Assembly: GCA_028023455.1 (NCBI GenBank)
Contig: JAQFVV010006203.1
Location: 12,128,348-12,192,347 of the forward strand
Reading direction: 5' to 3'
DNA length: 64,000 nt
Source: Epiperipatus broadwayi
Lineage: Eukaryota; Onychophora; Udeonychophora; Euonychophora; Peripatidae
Positions 12,908-26,008 of the stretch are shown in pieces. The position numbers and the translations under genes were made by a program. Under the pieces are notes generated by a model that searched no databases, was not told the origin of the DNA, and saw only the letters and a list, made by a program, of their open reading frames with translations. The number at the start of each line of letters is the position of its first letter. The first letter of the stretch is position 1.

Positions 12908-15900
12908 ATGCTAACTACTGTCTATTGACTAATCAAAAGTATAATAGATGGATATGAAATAGAGTAAAATATATCTAATAATGTAAACATAGTGCAATTG
13001 AAATAAAAACATATAATCTAATTTGTCATACATAAAAAATAAGGATGGCATAAAGAGTATGCATAAGCATGTTCAAAATAAAAGAGATGAGCACATTAAT
13101 AATTGCATTTTGATGCTTAAAAAATTGAAATATTATGAATTGAGCTTCCAACAATACTGTTGTAGCTAAAAAAAGAAAAAGTAACAGAGTATTTGCTTCA
13201 ATGTGATTTAATTGTCTATTAAACAAATATACAATCTAAAACTTGTCATTATGATTTTTGAACATTAACATCTTATTTAAATAAATCTGCAAAGTATCCA
13301 GCAATCAATCACATGATATGTTTCTTTAACTCATTGTCTGCTGAAATATGTGGATAGGCCAATTAGAAAGAAAGTATTATTTACTCTATTAAAAAATCTT
13401 CCATCAGTCCACTTATGACTCATTTAAAATTCATAAATATTGATTATGTATGCTAAAATATTTGCTAGAATAGTTAGGAAAACTTTAACATTTCTTACAA
13501 TTAAATTATTACTTGCCCATTATTTTATTTCTGAAAAACACATTTGTAATGCACTATTTACATGCAATGAAGTTGAAATTCAGGAAAACTAAAATAATCT
13601 GATAGATATGAATTCAATAAAAATTGATTTCAAAATTGCCTTTGATCATGGTGATCTTCATTATCTAATTAAGTTCAGATCTTGTATGTGAACTTGTAAA
13701 TTATAGATAAAAATAGATCAGCAGCAATGAAAAACCTATCTTATACTCTTCTCTATATATTTTGTAAAACAAAAATATTTGTCCAAAGTTATCCACTTTA
13801 CATTACTTTTCTCACTATCTATATTGATTCATTTTTATGAATGTTAACAATTTTATATACTTACTTATATCAGAATGACATGATAATTGTCAGAGGAGTC
13901 TTTAACACTTTATTATTAAGAAATGCTTAGAAATATCCGTGAATGATTGGATTAATTGCAGAAGACATATTTTTTTATCATGGCTTGTGTCAATGGAGAT
14001 CAATTTAATAATTAATAAATTAATCGCCAATAAATTTTTCACTAAATTGGTAACTTTAATTCCTAAATGTTTCCCATGAACAAAAATAAATTCTCATAGT
14101 TCTTTTGGTATACTCTGTGTTTTGGAATAAATAATTATTTAGGATCAAAATTTTTATTATTTAAGTCTTTAAGAACATCAACAAAAACAATAGCATTTTA
14201 AATTATAGTTAAAATCAATTTGTTTTGTCAATTCATAAAATCTAAATAATTTGGCAGAATATATAGGAACACTTGATTTGATCTTCTTAACTGTCAACTC
14301 TGATTTGCTAATATTAGGAAAATTGATATTTACATATTAGACCAGCTGTGTTACAACACATACTTACCAGTCGGGGATTAACTTTCTAATCTTGCGATCT
14401 AGTAAAATAATTTCTACACTAGATCTTTGGATAAACGTAATCCATTAATTTTGATAAATGATGACAAGTAATCTTTATTTACTGCAAAATGGCAAAATAT
14501 AACATTATTTACTGAAAATAAACAAACACATAATTACGTTTTAAAGTGATTCAAGTTATTTGCAAAAAAAGCTGAGAATTAACCTTATTTCACTCAAAAT
14601 GGTAGCTATAACTTTATTTACTGAAATAAATGAAAATGTATTTACATTTTTTGAGAAAAATGAGGTTGCAACAATTCAAGTTTTAGCAATATATATTCCT
14701 ATAAAAACAAAAAATCAAAAATTTCTTTCTTACAACCACTGGGGCAGAATGAAGTTTTTTATGTCCTGCAAAATCCAAATGAAAGTATAGACAAGATTTA
14801 CATGAAAATATTTGTATCCGGCAGCTTGCAAGTTGTCACTTGTGTAGAATTTTGTTTTTCTTGGGATAACATGCTATATGCACAAACTTTTCACAGATAG
14901 GTATTCCAGTCTATCACCATCTTTTAAAAATAATGGACTACATCATCCTTGATAGTGGACAGTTCCTAAATTTTAATTAATCATTTTCTTGGATAAAAAA
15001 GTTGCTCAAAAAATTCATTCAGCAAGAATTAAAGCTAGATCCTAAATGACAATTACATCTTACATTTACCAGATGATTGATTATTTATCCCAGCATTCTT
15101 TCTTGAAATCATAGCAAACTTTAAATCATAAAATTAGCAACAAATCCAACATTTTGACTAACATCTTTCTCCTGATTGGAAGATTATTTAATATTTACTT
15201 AAAAAAATTAATTCATTTCCTATTTGCATGTCTATCGATTTTCATCACAGATGATTCACTATGCAAATACTGGAAAATCATTATATTTGATGAAATAAGG
15301 ACATATCTATCTAAAATACAAGAGATAAAAAGAACATACCTAATATAACTCAAATGACACAATAATCTATCTGTGATGAGACACCATAAAATTTAGTTAT
15401 GGTGCCAATTGGAAACCCATTCATCTATAAAAAGATAAAATATGCTAGTGGAAGAATCATTGACACATACCGATATAAAATTTCCTTATATTATTTTTCC
15501 ATCTAGGTGATCTTTAACATAGTTTATACATGATGTAGAAAAAATCTAAGAAACTCAGTTTTTTACACACTATTATTGTTTTTTTTTTTTTAAGAATTTA
15601 AGATCAAATTTAATCTTCTTCATCTACTCACTACACAAAATTTTGATATGTATCTAGAGATTATTCAGTTGTTTTGAATTTAATTTTTTATGCATGTTAA
15701 GTTTGTTCTATTATTTATAATTTTGGATAATTTATCACAGCATAAAATAAAGAAATTTGAATATTAAGAATTTTGTCTGCAATATATATTGAAGTTGAAA
15801 CTAAATTATTCATGCATAATTTTTGTTTATATATATGACTAATCTTTAGGTGTAATTTATGGTATTATATAATGTTTAAATACAATTTTTATGTCATAAT

Positions 15901-16120
15901 GCTTATTTTATATGTACTAACAAATGATAATGAAGTTCTCTGCTCAGAAATTAAAAAATTAAATGTATGTTGGAGGATTCCATCTTTGGTATTGTTATAA
16001 TGCAGAGAGATTTTGGAGCTTAATTTATTATATATATTGTACCAAAGAACATTGATATGTAATTAATTTATTATGAATTTCATGTTTAAAAATATAAAAA
16101 TTTAATATTAAGAGAATAAA
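12908..16120. other. A+T-rich intronic sequence
   Basis: Only short open frames are present (for example 13026-13226 minus, 14560-14790 plus and 15154-15348 plus). They have biased, hydrophobic or lysine-rich composition and no family motif. No repeat ends or RNA gene were recognised. Confidence 0.5.
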
Positions 16121-16129
16121 ATGTAAAAA

Positions 16130-19100
16130 ACTAAAGAGTAGGGGGGGGGAATTTTCTGTTGAATAAAATAAACTGTAAACGCTGTTTAAAATAATAAGTT
16201 GTTTAAAATAATAAGCTGTTTAAAATAAAAGATTTTATTTGTTTAAAAGAAGGAAAAAATCTTGTAATAAATAAATGATTTAATATTTTTTAAATGAATT
16301 TTTAATAAAATAAGAAAGAGATTTTGTTTTATTTTATAATAAATATATGTGCATGTGTGTATGCAATTTTTAATAAAAAGTAGACACTAGAAGCTGATTT
16401 TATTTTCATAAAAAACGAACGCTGCTGCTAAAAATAAAGTTTTCCATTGTTTAAAAAAGTATAAATAGCTCAATTTTGTTCATTCTTGGTTCGGACATTC
16501 TCATTTTTAATAAAATATTTTGAGTAATATTACCAAAAATGTTGCATTGTTAAAAATCCAATGTATTTGCAGTTGACTGATAGCCGCTGTCTACGCATTT
16601 AAGATCTGCGATTAGTTCAGAAGGTAATCATGTTAAAATAGACTACACATACAGTGGAGTGTGGGGAATGCCAAACCAACCACGGAAATATTAGGACACA
16701 GGATCTACGAAAGAATTTTACCAGTCGTCAATGAGTTCAGAGTTAATTCCATTATACTGTTTCTGTCATATTTAAAAACTTAGGTAATTATTTGACTTTG
16801 ATATACAAACATTTTGATTTCCTTAAAAATAAAGATAGACTTTATTGAAAGAACTTTTGAACTTTTTGAATTAAACTTTAAAAAAAAAAGAATAAACTTT
16901 AAACTTCAGAAAAATTAATATTTGCAATAATAAAATAAGTAAAAGCAGCTTCTATTAAATAATATTTTTGGCATGTATGTATGTGTGATTTGATTTTTAA
17001 ACTTTAACTTAAAAAATAATAATAATAAAATACGATGTAACGTGTATAATTTATTTGCTTAAGTAATATATTAAAATGCTTATTTTAATCTTTAAAAAAA
17101 GGAAGTGTATGTGTGTTTCATTATAAGATAAAATGATGCATTTATTTTAAAATAAAGTAACACATTTAAATTATTTTTCTTAAAATATTTATGTTTATTT
17201 CTGATACGTACAGGTAAGTATCAATATTTATTTTCTTAATAAGAATAGGAGGGGAAAATCCAATCAATACTAATAGTATTTAGAAAAGATTCTCCAAGTT
17301 AAATCTATAAATGTTTTGGTATTCAGTATAATGTTATTATTAGTTTTAAAGGAGCGAAATATTATTTTGGATTGGTTTGGGGGGAAATTATTTTAGTTTT
17401 AGAAAATAGTAGAGTTTAGATCAGGCGGGTGTTTAAGATATACCTTTGTTTTGTTTTTGGAACAGACTGAGCTAGCAGACATTCAGGCACCAAATTATAC
17501 TGGTCAGATGGACATGCTAATTCTAAAAGTAATTAGCTGGCACCTAAGGGATTTTTTTCTTCTTTAAAAATAATAATAAAGTGTTTATTTGATCGGTATA
17601 TATTTTGGTAGAAGAGTGTTGAATGTTATTAATGGTTCGCTATTGATAATATTTGACACTTTGCCTGAAAACCAACCATTTCTGTAAGGGAAATTTAGGA
17701 GGACAAAATATCATAAAATATTAGTTAATATTTTATTTGTTGATGCTTAATGTTTGTTATTTCCTGTAAGTTTAAGTAGTAGTTTTTAAATCGTAAGTTA
17801 TATAGCATAAAGAGAAGTTAGGTAGAAAGTGTTGTTAAATATTCCAAGAGTTTTGTAGGCAGTAAATCTTAAATATAATTAGTAGTCGTATTTTTCTTGT
17901 TTAGTTGTTGTTTATCAGGTTGGATCCAATTAGTCGGTTGGTAGAATATATATATATATATTGTACCAATATTGAAATTGGCACATACTAATTTATCTAA
18001 AAAAATATTAAAATAATCTTTCGTAAAAGAAAAACGTATTTAAATGTTGAAGAGTTTATTACAGTTTATTTTCATAAAAGAATTTGAAATAAAAGTTAGA
18101 AAATAATTGATTAAAAGGAGGAAGGGGGAGTTTTGGTTAGAAAATATAAAACTAAGAGTTCATAAAAGTTAAAAAGTGTTATTATTATAAATTAAAAGTT
18201 AAAATATAAATCTCTTTTCATTCCAGTTATTAGAATAAATGTGTATATATGTGTGATGGTAAATAAAAATAAATGTAAGCTTGTTAAAAAGATATATAAT
18301 AAATGCGTGTTAAAATGATATTGAAAAACACATGAAAATAAATATTGAAATGAAATGTATTTAAAAACACAGTGGTGGGCTACTAATTAAAGATATGAAA
18401 ACAACACATTTTGTAATGGCTGCTACTAATTAAACAATCTTCAAAAACACATTGTCATAGGATTAGTTACTAAAGGAATTTCGACAACACCTATTGCACC
18501 TATTGCTGGAGGATTTTTAAATGAAAACAATTCGCATATATAAATAGCCAGATTTTTATCAGTTGTGCAGTTTCAGCTTAGTTTTCAGTGTCAGTCTTGT
18601 TTCAGTTCTGATAACAGTGCAATTTATATTATGTATCCAGAAACAGAAATGCAGTGTTGAGCAGCTTTAGGAAATATACACTCTTATTTCAGCCCTTAGT
18701 CCAACAAGATCAGCAAAACCTGCCCATGAAATAATGTCTAAATAACAGCTTAGAAAGCCTCCATCAATGTTCAACTGTCTCCAAGAATAAAACCAACATA
18801 TTAGCATCAAATCTCTTCAAGAAACGTTAAAGCTAACTGGTTAGATAGCCTTTATTAGATATACTCCATCAGAAGCAGCTAACAACAAGCAATATCCACG
18901 TGCCAAAAATACTAGGTAAAACATTTTATTATTCTCATTTATATGTAGTAGCCACCGCTGTAATTCGTAAATCGTACAGAGACAAGTAATTTGAACTTTA
19001 TAAGCATGCATAAAATGAACTATTGATGTGCGTGTTTGTGAATGTTAGATAATTTAAATGTCAAAGATTATTTTTGCTCTTTCATAAAATATATCATAGT

Positions 19101-19345
19101 ATGTTAACTTAAAATGTGTGTGTTATTTATAGATTTATAAAAATGTTTATAATTAGTAAATCTTAGTTAATAAATTGTCTTTAAAATTAAACTGTATTTG
19201 TCAGTCAATTCTTTTTATCAATTCTTTTTCTATATTTATTACTGATTAAAATTAGACTGGGCTAGTTTATGGGATCGTTTTGAGCGCTAGATTATGAGTC
19301 TACTGACTGTTGTTTATTCTTCTGAATAGATAGCTGGCGCCCGGA
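16130..19345 (+). repeat. LTR-like, promoter-bearing A+T-rich region (tentative)
   Basis: Contains two core-promoter-like TATA boxes, TATAAATAGC at 16460 and TATATAAATAGCC at 18536. Purine runs resembling polypurine tracts lie at about 16138, 17248 and 18115. A TGGCGCCCGG string at 19335 resembles a retroelement tRNA primer-binding site. These are what would be expected near an LTR and its leader, but I found no matching second LTR and no adjacent gag or pol. It could be a decayed retroelement end or coincidence. Confidence 0.3.
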
Positions 19346-19689
19346 ATTTATTCCGGAACAAATAAAGTGTTTGGATAGTGGGGGTTTGAATCTAGCAGCT
19401 GAGGTGGGCCATTGTTGATAGTTAAAGCTATCGATAACATCTCCCATTTTTCTCGAACATGCCGGTTCGTTCACGTAACATTTATAAGATTATAAATGTA
19501 TTACGAAGAAGTTTGAAATCAGCCAAACATATATATGTGTAAGTATACTTCATTCTGCGGAACCATCCGGTACATTCTGCGGAACCATACAATATATATA
19601 TATATATATAATGATTTCTTTCAAGGTTCAACTAGTTAATTTATTATTTGTAGTTAATCTACATCTTGTTCTGCTGCTTATATTGTTCT

Positions 19690-20870
19690 GTGATGTTAAA
19701 AATCTATCTAGAAGTAATATTTCTATAGTGTAATTTTCACTATACCACTCTCATGCAAGATAGAGACTGATTTTTATACACTTTCAACTCTTTGTGGAGG
19801 GGTGCAATCATAATCATATGACCAATGACATGTGAAAAAGATATATGATTCCCATGATAAACATTTTGTGCTTAAACACCACTCATCAGTTGGACCAGAT
19901 CACTATCTCTGAAACATAACTTTATCATTGTCTGGTATGTATAGATTACTAAGTTTAACTGATAAGTATCAAATGTACAGCCCTCATCATTTAATGGAAA
20001 TATGTTAATATATTAGCCCTTTATTAGACTAGAATATTATCCACCTAATGAATAAAAGTTCTGTAGAGTAATTTTTACTATACCATTCTCATGCAAGGTA
20101 GGGAGTGGTTTCTATACACATTTAACATCTTGTGAATGGGGCATAATTATAAGCATATGACAAATACACGTGAAAAAGATGTACGATTCCCAAGATGCAC
20201 ATTTTATGCTAAAACACTCATTAATTGAATCAGATCACAATCCCTTACACATATCTTCAGTATATCCAGATAACCAAATATTACAGTTTAACTGAGAAAT
20301 CTGAAACTTACAGCCCTCACAACTTTGACACAAATCTCTGAATGGAAATATAATAATGTTTTATTAACCCATCATTAGACTAGATATTATTTACTTAAAG
20401 AATAATGTTTCTATAGTGTAATTTTTATTACACTACTTTCACACAAGGTAGGGACTAGTTTCTATTCACTTTTAACTCTTGGAGGGATGAAATTATAACC
20501 ATATGATCAATGACTTATTAAAAAAATGTATGATTGCCAAGGTGCACATTTTGTGTTGAGTCAGCATTTGTCATTTGGATCAAATCATTAAATTATAGTA
20601 AATGGCTATCTATATGTGCTGGACAATGATAAAGATATGTGTAAGAGATTGTAATCTGGATCAACTGATGAATTCTGGTTCCGTGTGACTTGTGCATCTT
20701 GAAGAGCATATCATCTATGTATGCCATTCCACAAGATATTAAAAATGAATAGAAACCAGTTCTTACCATGTGTGAGAGTGGTGTGATAAAAATTACACTA
20801 CAAAAATATTATTCGTTAACTGGATAATCTCTAGTTAAATGAGTGACTAATAAACATTAATCTATCTAAA
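19690..20870. repeat. Cluster of ~345-bp repeats: three direct copies and one inverted
   Basis: Units begin near 19720, 20052 and 20405 with TTTCTATAGTGTAATTTT, followed in each by ...CATGCAAGGTAGGGACT..., a CATATGA(C/T)CAATGAC block, a GTGCACATTTTGTG-like block and a TCA(T/G)TTGGA(C/T)CA block. Between about 20600 and 20860 the same sequence appears in reverse complement. Related units recur at 30860-32770. No coding capacity is seen. Confidence 0.75.
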
Positions 20871-21522
20871 AAAAATTGTCACATACAGTTTATCTTTATG
20901 ACTGTCTAAATGGCTTATTCTATTGTTATTGGATAATAAATTGTATTACTTGTCAGTAATTAGCATATTATGTACAACAATTAGTACAATGGTGGATAAA
21001 TGTCAAATGGATGAATGAAGATTTTTTTGTATATCCTAGACTACTGATTTCAAAGTTCGTCTAATGATCTGATTCTGATACAAGTCTTTAGAATACATAA
21101 GTCCCGGGCATTATTTACACTCATGTTTACATAATATATATAGCTAGCAGAATAATACAATTTAAGATTAAAATGGAAAATATATCACATTCGAATAAAG
21201 TAAATTTTCTTGTTAGTTAAAAATGAAGAATAATTTATGACAATTTAAATGGCACTGTTAGGAGATATCAGTTTATTTTTCAATGATAACAATTTATAAG
21301 TCATGTATAAAAACATTATTATTAATAAATGTACAATATTTAATAATTTGAGTTAGAATGAGATATTTAAAAAGGTCAATTAAGAGTTAAATTTTAATTA
21401 AAAATCTAAACTATTTTAATAATGTTTTTATTTATTCATTTATCAGAAACTGTATGAAATCAGTGACTGAAATATTTGTATTTTTAATTTATGCCAAAAA
21501 AGTGTATACTTTATTATTGCAT

Positions 21523-22573
21523 TAATCTTTATGATGTGATGTGATGCACTGTGACTTTTCCTTAAATGGAGTCAGGAATCTCTCAGCAGCTATGCCCAGA
21601 GAAACCTGTTAGCCACTTTACCTTCCCTTCCATTGTCCACCCTAAGTTTTCCCATAATCTGCTTCATCCCATTTCCACAATATAATCTTTGTCAACTCCA
21701 TGATTTTCATATCTAAATTCCCCTTATCTTTTCCCAAACCTAGCATAAAAACCAATAATTCACTTTCTATATAATCACTTTGTTCATATTTAATCTTCCA
21801 TAACTTCATTATTTGTACCGTTTCTGCTTCCAAGCATTTACATTGAAGTAACAAACACCTAATATTTTCTATACCTTTCTTACACAACTTGCAGACTAAA
21901 TCACCCATATTTTCCCATTTACGTGTATATTCCATTGTTGCTAAAGATCCCGTTCGAGCCTTAAACAATAAACTACTTTCCTTACTATTATCATAAATTA
22001 ACTCACACCCAATGTTTCGTTTACTTCTATATATATTTAAACTCGTTTTACTCTCCATACTAGTTCTTCATCTCTCCAACTCCCTATTCTTTATTAATGC
22101 ATCTATTCTTCTATCCCACTTCTTACTACTATAACACTCAACAATCCTCCTAATACAATCATCTTTTGTACAAGTATGCTGACATAAATTCTTTATCCAA
22201 ATCTTCTGCATACCACATTACCTTTCTCACCCATCTTGTTGCCTGTTCTTTACTTGTAACCCAATTACATATTATTTTGGCTATTCTTTTATTATCCATA
22301 AACTGCAATCTACTGAACATTTTCAATTTGCTTTTTGCATCCCTCATATAAAAACTTGACCATCCCATTTCTCCTTGAATTGCCTCCTTTGCTGTCCACA
22401 CCTCTGCATCTAATGCATGTCTTCCTACTTCACTTTGTACTTTTTCTAAGTAATCTAATACCCCTTTATTAAAACATAATGCATCATTGCTGTACCCCTG
22501 CTACTGCCACTCCCTTCCATACAATTCCAGGTACATCATATTTATTATATGAAAACACTGTTAATTTCTTTAC
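21523..22573 (-). mobile_element. LINE fragment (CR1/L2-like), 5'-truncated 3' end
   Basis: Minus-strand remnant covering the C-terminal part of a LINE polyprotein and its 3' UTR. Open segments at 21642-22058 and 22159-22401 are separated by a frameshift or stop. The first has a CKLC...C cysteine cluster of the kind found near the C-terminus of jockey/CR1-type elements. Homology to the longer copy at 26009-30768 starts just after the shared CACTGTGA(C/G) 3' UTR block and breaks off at 22573. The 3' end carries short ATCAC-type repeats, as in CR1/L2 tails. It is not active. Confidence 0.8.
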
Positions 22574-23303
22574 ATTTTCTATTGTTCCATCTGGTGGACA
22601 TTGTAGAAAATACGAAACTTTTCACTTCTGTATAAAATCTTTATTTTATACTAAAACTCAATAAGTTGAATTTGAAAACTTTTTCATTTCATTTTATACA
22701 TAAATAATATTCTAAAAAATTCACATTTTGTCTTTTTAAATATTTAAAACTGACTTGTAAATAGGAATGTATCTAAATGTCATTAGCAATGTTAGTGCAA
22801 ACATTCTTTCAGAAAATGAGCAAATACCATTTTAAGTTATTTTTTAATGTAAACATTTATGATAAATCTATAAAATTCTGCTTTAAAATTTAATACTTAC
22901 TGTATAATTTTACACTACTCATGTTAATTCTGATAGATAATAGTGTTTTTCTTTCTTTATATTAGATCAAGTTTATTAACATCTATTTCTAAAACTGAAA
23001 GAGAAATGAATAAAGTGAAAGTGTACAAGTGCATTTTTTGCTATAAATAATTATCAACCAATTAGTGTTAAAAATAATATTAAAAAAAATCAAGCAAAAA
23101 TTTATTTTATTTATTTTATTCTAAAACTTTGTGTGAAAACAAGACTAGAAGAAAGTAAATACTCTAGAATTTTTTTCTGTTATAAACAATAGATAAGAAC
23201 ATTAGATCTTAGTTGACTGTCCATAACATATTGACATAAAATGATAAAAAATCCAAGTCAGATGTCACGTGACCTAATTTTAATAAAGCTCGTATTTACA
23301 AAC
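22574..23303. other. A+T-rich intronic sequence
   Basis: Nothing gene-like or terminal-repeat-like is seen. Confidence 0.5.
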
Positions 23304-23489
23304 GTTATATATAGAGTTTGCAAAACAAACTCTTAACATGCTTTGATAATACCCTCAATCCCAGACTGATTTCTGCATCTAACATTGTCAGTGAGGTTCC
23401 AGGATATTTATTAGATGCAGAAACTGGTCTAGGGTTGAGGGTATTCTCAAAGCTTGTTAAGAGTTTGTTTTGCGAACTCTATATATAAC
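23304..23489. mobile_element. Palindromic MITE-like hairpin, ~79-bp arms
   Basis: The left arm begins GTTATATATAGAGTTTGCAA and runs through CTCTTAACATGCTTTGA and ACCCTCAA to TTTCTGCATCTAA. The right arm is its reverse complement with a few substitutions and ends CTCTATATATAAC. The loop is about 28 nt. It is a non-coding foldback; no clear target-site duplication. Confidence 0.88.
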
Positions 23490-24216
23490 ATATTGACATC
23501 TTCAGATTTTTTTTCAATTAAGAAATCAGTAAAATTGTGGCACTTACGTTACAAAAAAATTTACACTAGTACAATTTTTGACAATGTTAAAATTGCATTC
23601 TAAAGCAGCAGAATTTACCATGCTTTTTCATAAAATATTAATTATATTTTACCAGTAATTACATCAATCATCAATACTTGGAGGCCTCTGCAAGAAATAT
23701 AATTTTCTCTAATAAATGACATTAATGTCTAACAATAATTGTTGTAAATCAGATATTATGCAAATAAAATTGTAATAATTTATACTTTATCATAATGTAA
23801 ATTTATTTAAAAACTGTAATAAATATATATAAAATAGATATTTAATTATTCCACATGATTAAAAAATTCAGAGCCACCCTCTGTGAAACAAATACATAAA
23901 TATATTTGAGTTTGTATAATGTGGGGTTATTTTTTTATAACTATTTAATTAAAGTTATTTTCTTAGAATAGTAACCAATCAAGATTAACTGACCCAAGCT
24001 AAGAGTGAAAGTAAAATGGTCAGAATTCTGCAGTCATAATAGTCTAACAGTTTTACATTATGAGGCTGCTAGACCTTTATGGCAGCTGATTTAAATAATG
24101 AGTTTTCTAATTGTATTATTATAAATGGATAACTCCACAACCCAAATACATTCCCATATATATATAAAACCATGTGATAAATCACACGACCTATATAGCT
24201 TGTTATTATCAATATG

Positions 24217-24397
24217 TAATAAAGAGCAAATATTTCTAAACAAGCTTATTTTATTTTATATTATAGCTTGAAATCTGTCTGGGAATGAGACAATCATAGA
24301 TAAAGATTTGAATGCTTTCTGTTATAGAATTTATCATAAAATAAATAAAAATAATAATAATAAAATAAGCTTCTTTAGAAATATTTGCTCTTTATTA
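24217..24397. repeat. Inverted repeat, ~36-bp arms
   Basis: TAATAAAGAGCAAATATTTC at 24217 continues to AAGCTTATTTTA and is matched in reverse by TAAAATAAGCTTCTTTAGAA at 24361 ending CTCTTTATTA. About 105 nt separate the arms. Possibly a short MITE. Confidence 0.7.
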
Positions 24398-24462
24398 TAT
24401 ATATATAATAAAGGAACAAAAAGAAAAAAATGGTAGAATGAAAGTCTAAAACCATTTTCTTT

Positions 24463-24575
24463 TTTTTTTCTTTTTTTAAGTGTCATAGCATCGGCCGGGA
24501 CATGAACCCACAACCCGGGCAACTGCCTGCAAGTGCAAGGCAGTCGCGCTGACCTCTCGACCACCAATGCAAAAC
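24463..24575 (-). mobile_element. tRNA-derived SINE (family 1, copy 1) with 15-bp target duplication
   Basis: On the minus strand it begins GCATTGGTGGTCGAGAGGTC (box-A-like), continues through ACTGCCTTGCACTTGCAGG and a T-arm/box-B-like GGGTTGTGGGTTCATGTCCC, then CGATGCTATGACACTT and an A-rich tail. Flanks 24448-24462 and 24576-24590 are identical (AAAACCATTTTCTTT), a target-site duplication of LINE-driven insertion. Another copy lies at 57743-57852. The anticodon region is not a normal seven-base loop, so it is not a functional tRNA. Confidence 0.88.
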
Positions 24576-24593
24576 AAAACCATTTTCTTTGTT

Positions 24594-25110
24594 TAAATAA
24601 ATCTGTATTCTAGTATATATAATGACTTTGTAGTGGACTATCAAGATATATTCTTTTGGGTGTGTCATTAAATGCAGACTTTATCTTTATTCTCAAGATA
24701 GCATTGCTGAACAAATATAGGGTTGGGAGGAGTGAGTGACATTTTATATTTGAATTTTCAGCTAACTATATGCGCTTCATCTAATTCTTATATATTTATG
24801 TTTAGGAGGTTTCAAAGTTTAAAAAGGCTAATGTATTGATTTTTCTTTCTATACATAAATTAAACATGTTTGTTTATAAGAAATTTAATTTCATTGCAAA
24901 TTTAAATTTCATGCACCTTGATTAAACAAATCTGTATTTTAATATGTATAAAACTTTGTGGTGCATTATTAAGAGGTAACGTTTGGGTCATGCCATTAAA
25001 TGCAGATTTTATCTTTATTTATTACTTTATTTATAAAGTAATGTTGCTCGAAAAACATAGCATTAAGGGGAGTGACAAACATTTTGTTTCAGCTAGTAAT
25101 ATACACTGGG
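24594..25110. repeat. Diverged ~180-bp direct repeat pair
   Basis: 24594-24775 and 24922-25110 share AAATCTGTATT, ACTTTGT(A/G)GTG, ATTAAATGCAGA(C/T)TTTATC, a GGAGTGA(G)TGACA-like block and TTTCAGCTA in the same order. Copy 2 has a small inserted TTTATAAAGTAA palindrome. No coding potential. Confidence 0.6.
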
Positions 25111-25847
25111 TCTACATATATATCCCACTTCTACACATGAGGTAACTGAACAAGAAAAAGAGCTTGGATTTAGTGGAATATAAAATATTAATTAGAATAG
25201 TAATAATACTGATTGCTTTGGTATCTCTCCTACCTTTTTACTTTTTGAAAATCCCTATAGCTTACTAGATATATTATTTTACTTTAGGAAAACTAGAATC
25301 TGTTTTTATAATGAAATAAATTTCAATTTTTATTATTATAAGCATTACTTATAAAAAAATATATTTATATAAAAAAGTAGAAAAAAAAATAACTATAGAT
25401 TGCAGAAAATGTAGAAATAGTGTTATAAGATACTATTACAAAAACAGTTTGTTATTGTACACAACTATAATTTATATATATATTATTTCATATAAAACAA
25501 AAAAAATATTCTGTACTCATGGACTGGTAGAAATCTTTACCCTTCCATAAAATTTTTTCTAGTTCAAGTATTCCAAGTTACATGTTAACAGTAAAATAAA
25601 TTCACAAGAATTTTTTTTCATGAAATTTAAAAAAAGTAAGAAACGAAAATTTAATCATCTCTTTTTAGAAAAAAATTCGTAAAAAAAATTATCGCAATGA
25701 AAAAAATATTTACATTATTAAAAAGATAATTTAATACAAAAAAATGCATGCATTGTCCTTACTAATTCCAATAACTTAATATAAATTCTATGATTAGTTA
25801 AAATTCTTGAAATTGTACTTTGATGTGTTTACTTTATTATATTATTG

Positions 25848-25878
<31 letters not shown>

Positions 25879-26008
25879 GACTCTATGATTACAGGATGTT
25901 ACCAAGAGTTGGAATTATCACGCTTAACCTAAGAGATATATAAAGATGGTACAATAGTTGTGACTGAAGGTGCTTGGAAGTGATACCTGGAATATTCTTC
26001 TTAAAGAA
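25111..26008. other. A+T-rich sequence with (TA)n microsatellite
   Basis: An uninterrupted alternating TA run of about 28 bp lies at 25852-25879. The rest has long A and T homopolymers and no gene or element end that I recognise. Confidence 0.6.

Noticed and set aside
19690-20870. CRISPR-like array
   Set aside because: The units are ~345 bp, diverged and eukaryotic in setting, with no short repeat-spacer pattern.
24463-24575. Functional tRNA gene
   Set aside because: The anticodon region is too long, the acceptor stem does not pair cleanly, and target duplications plus an A-tail show it is a SINE.
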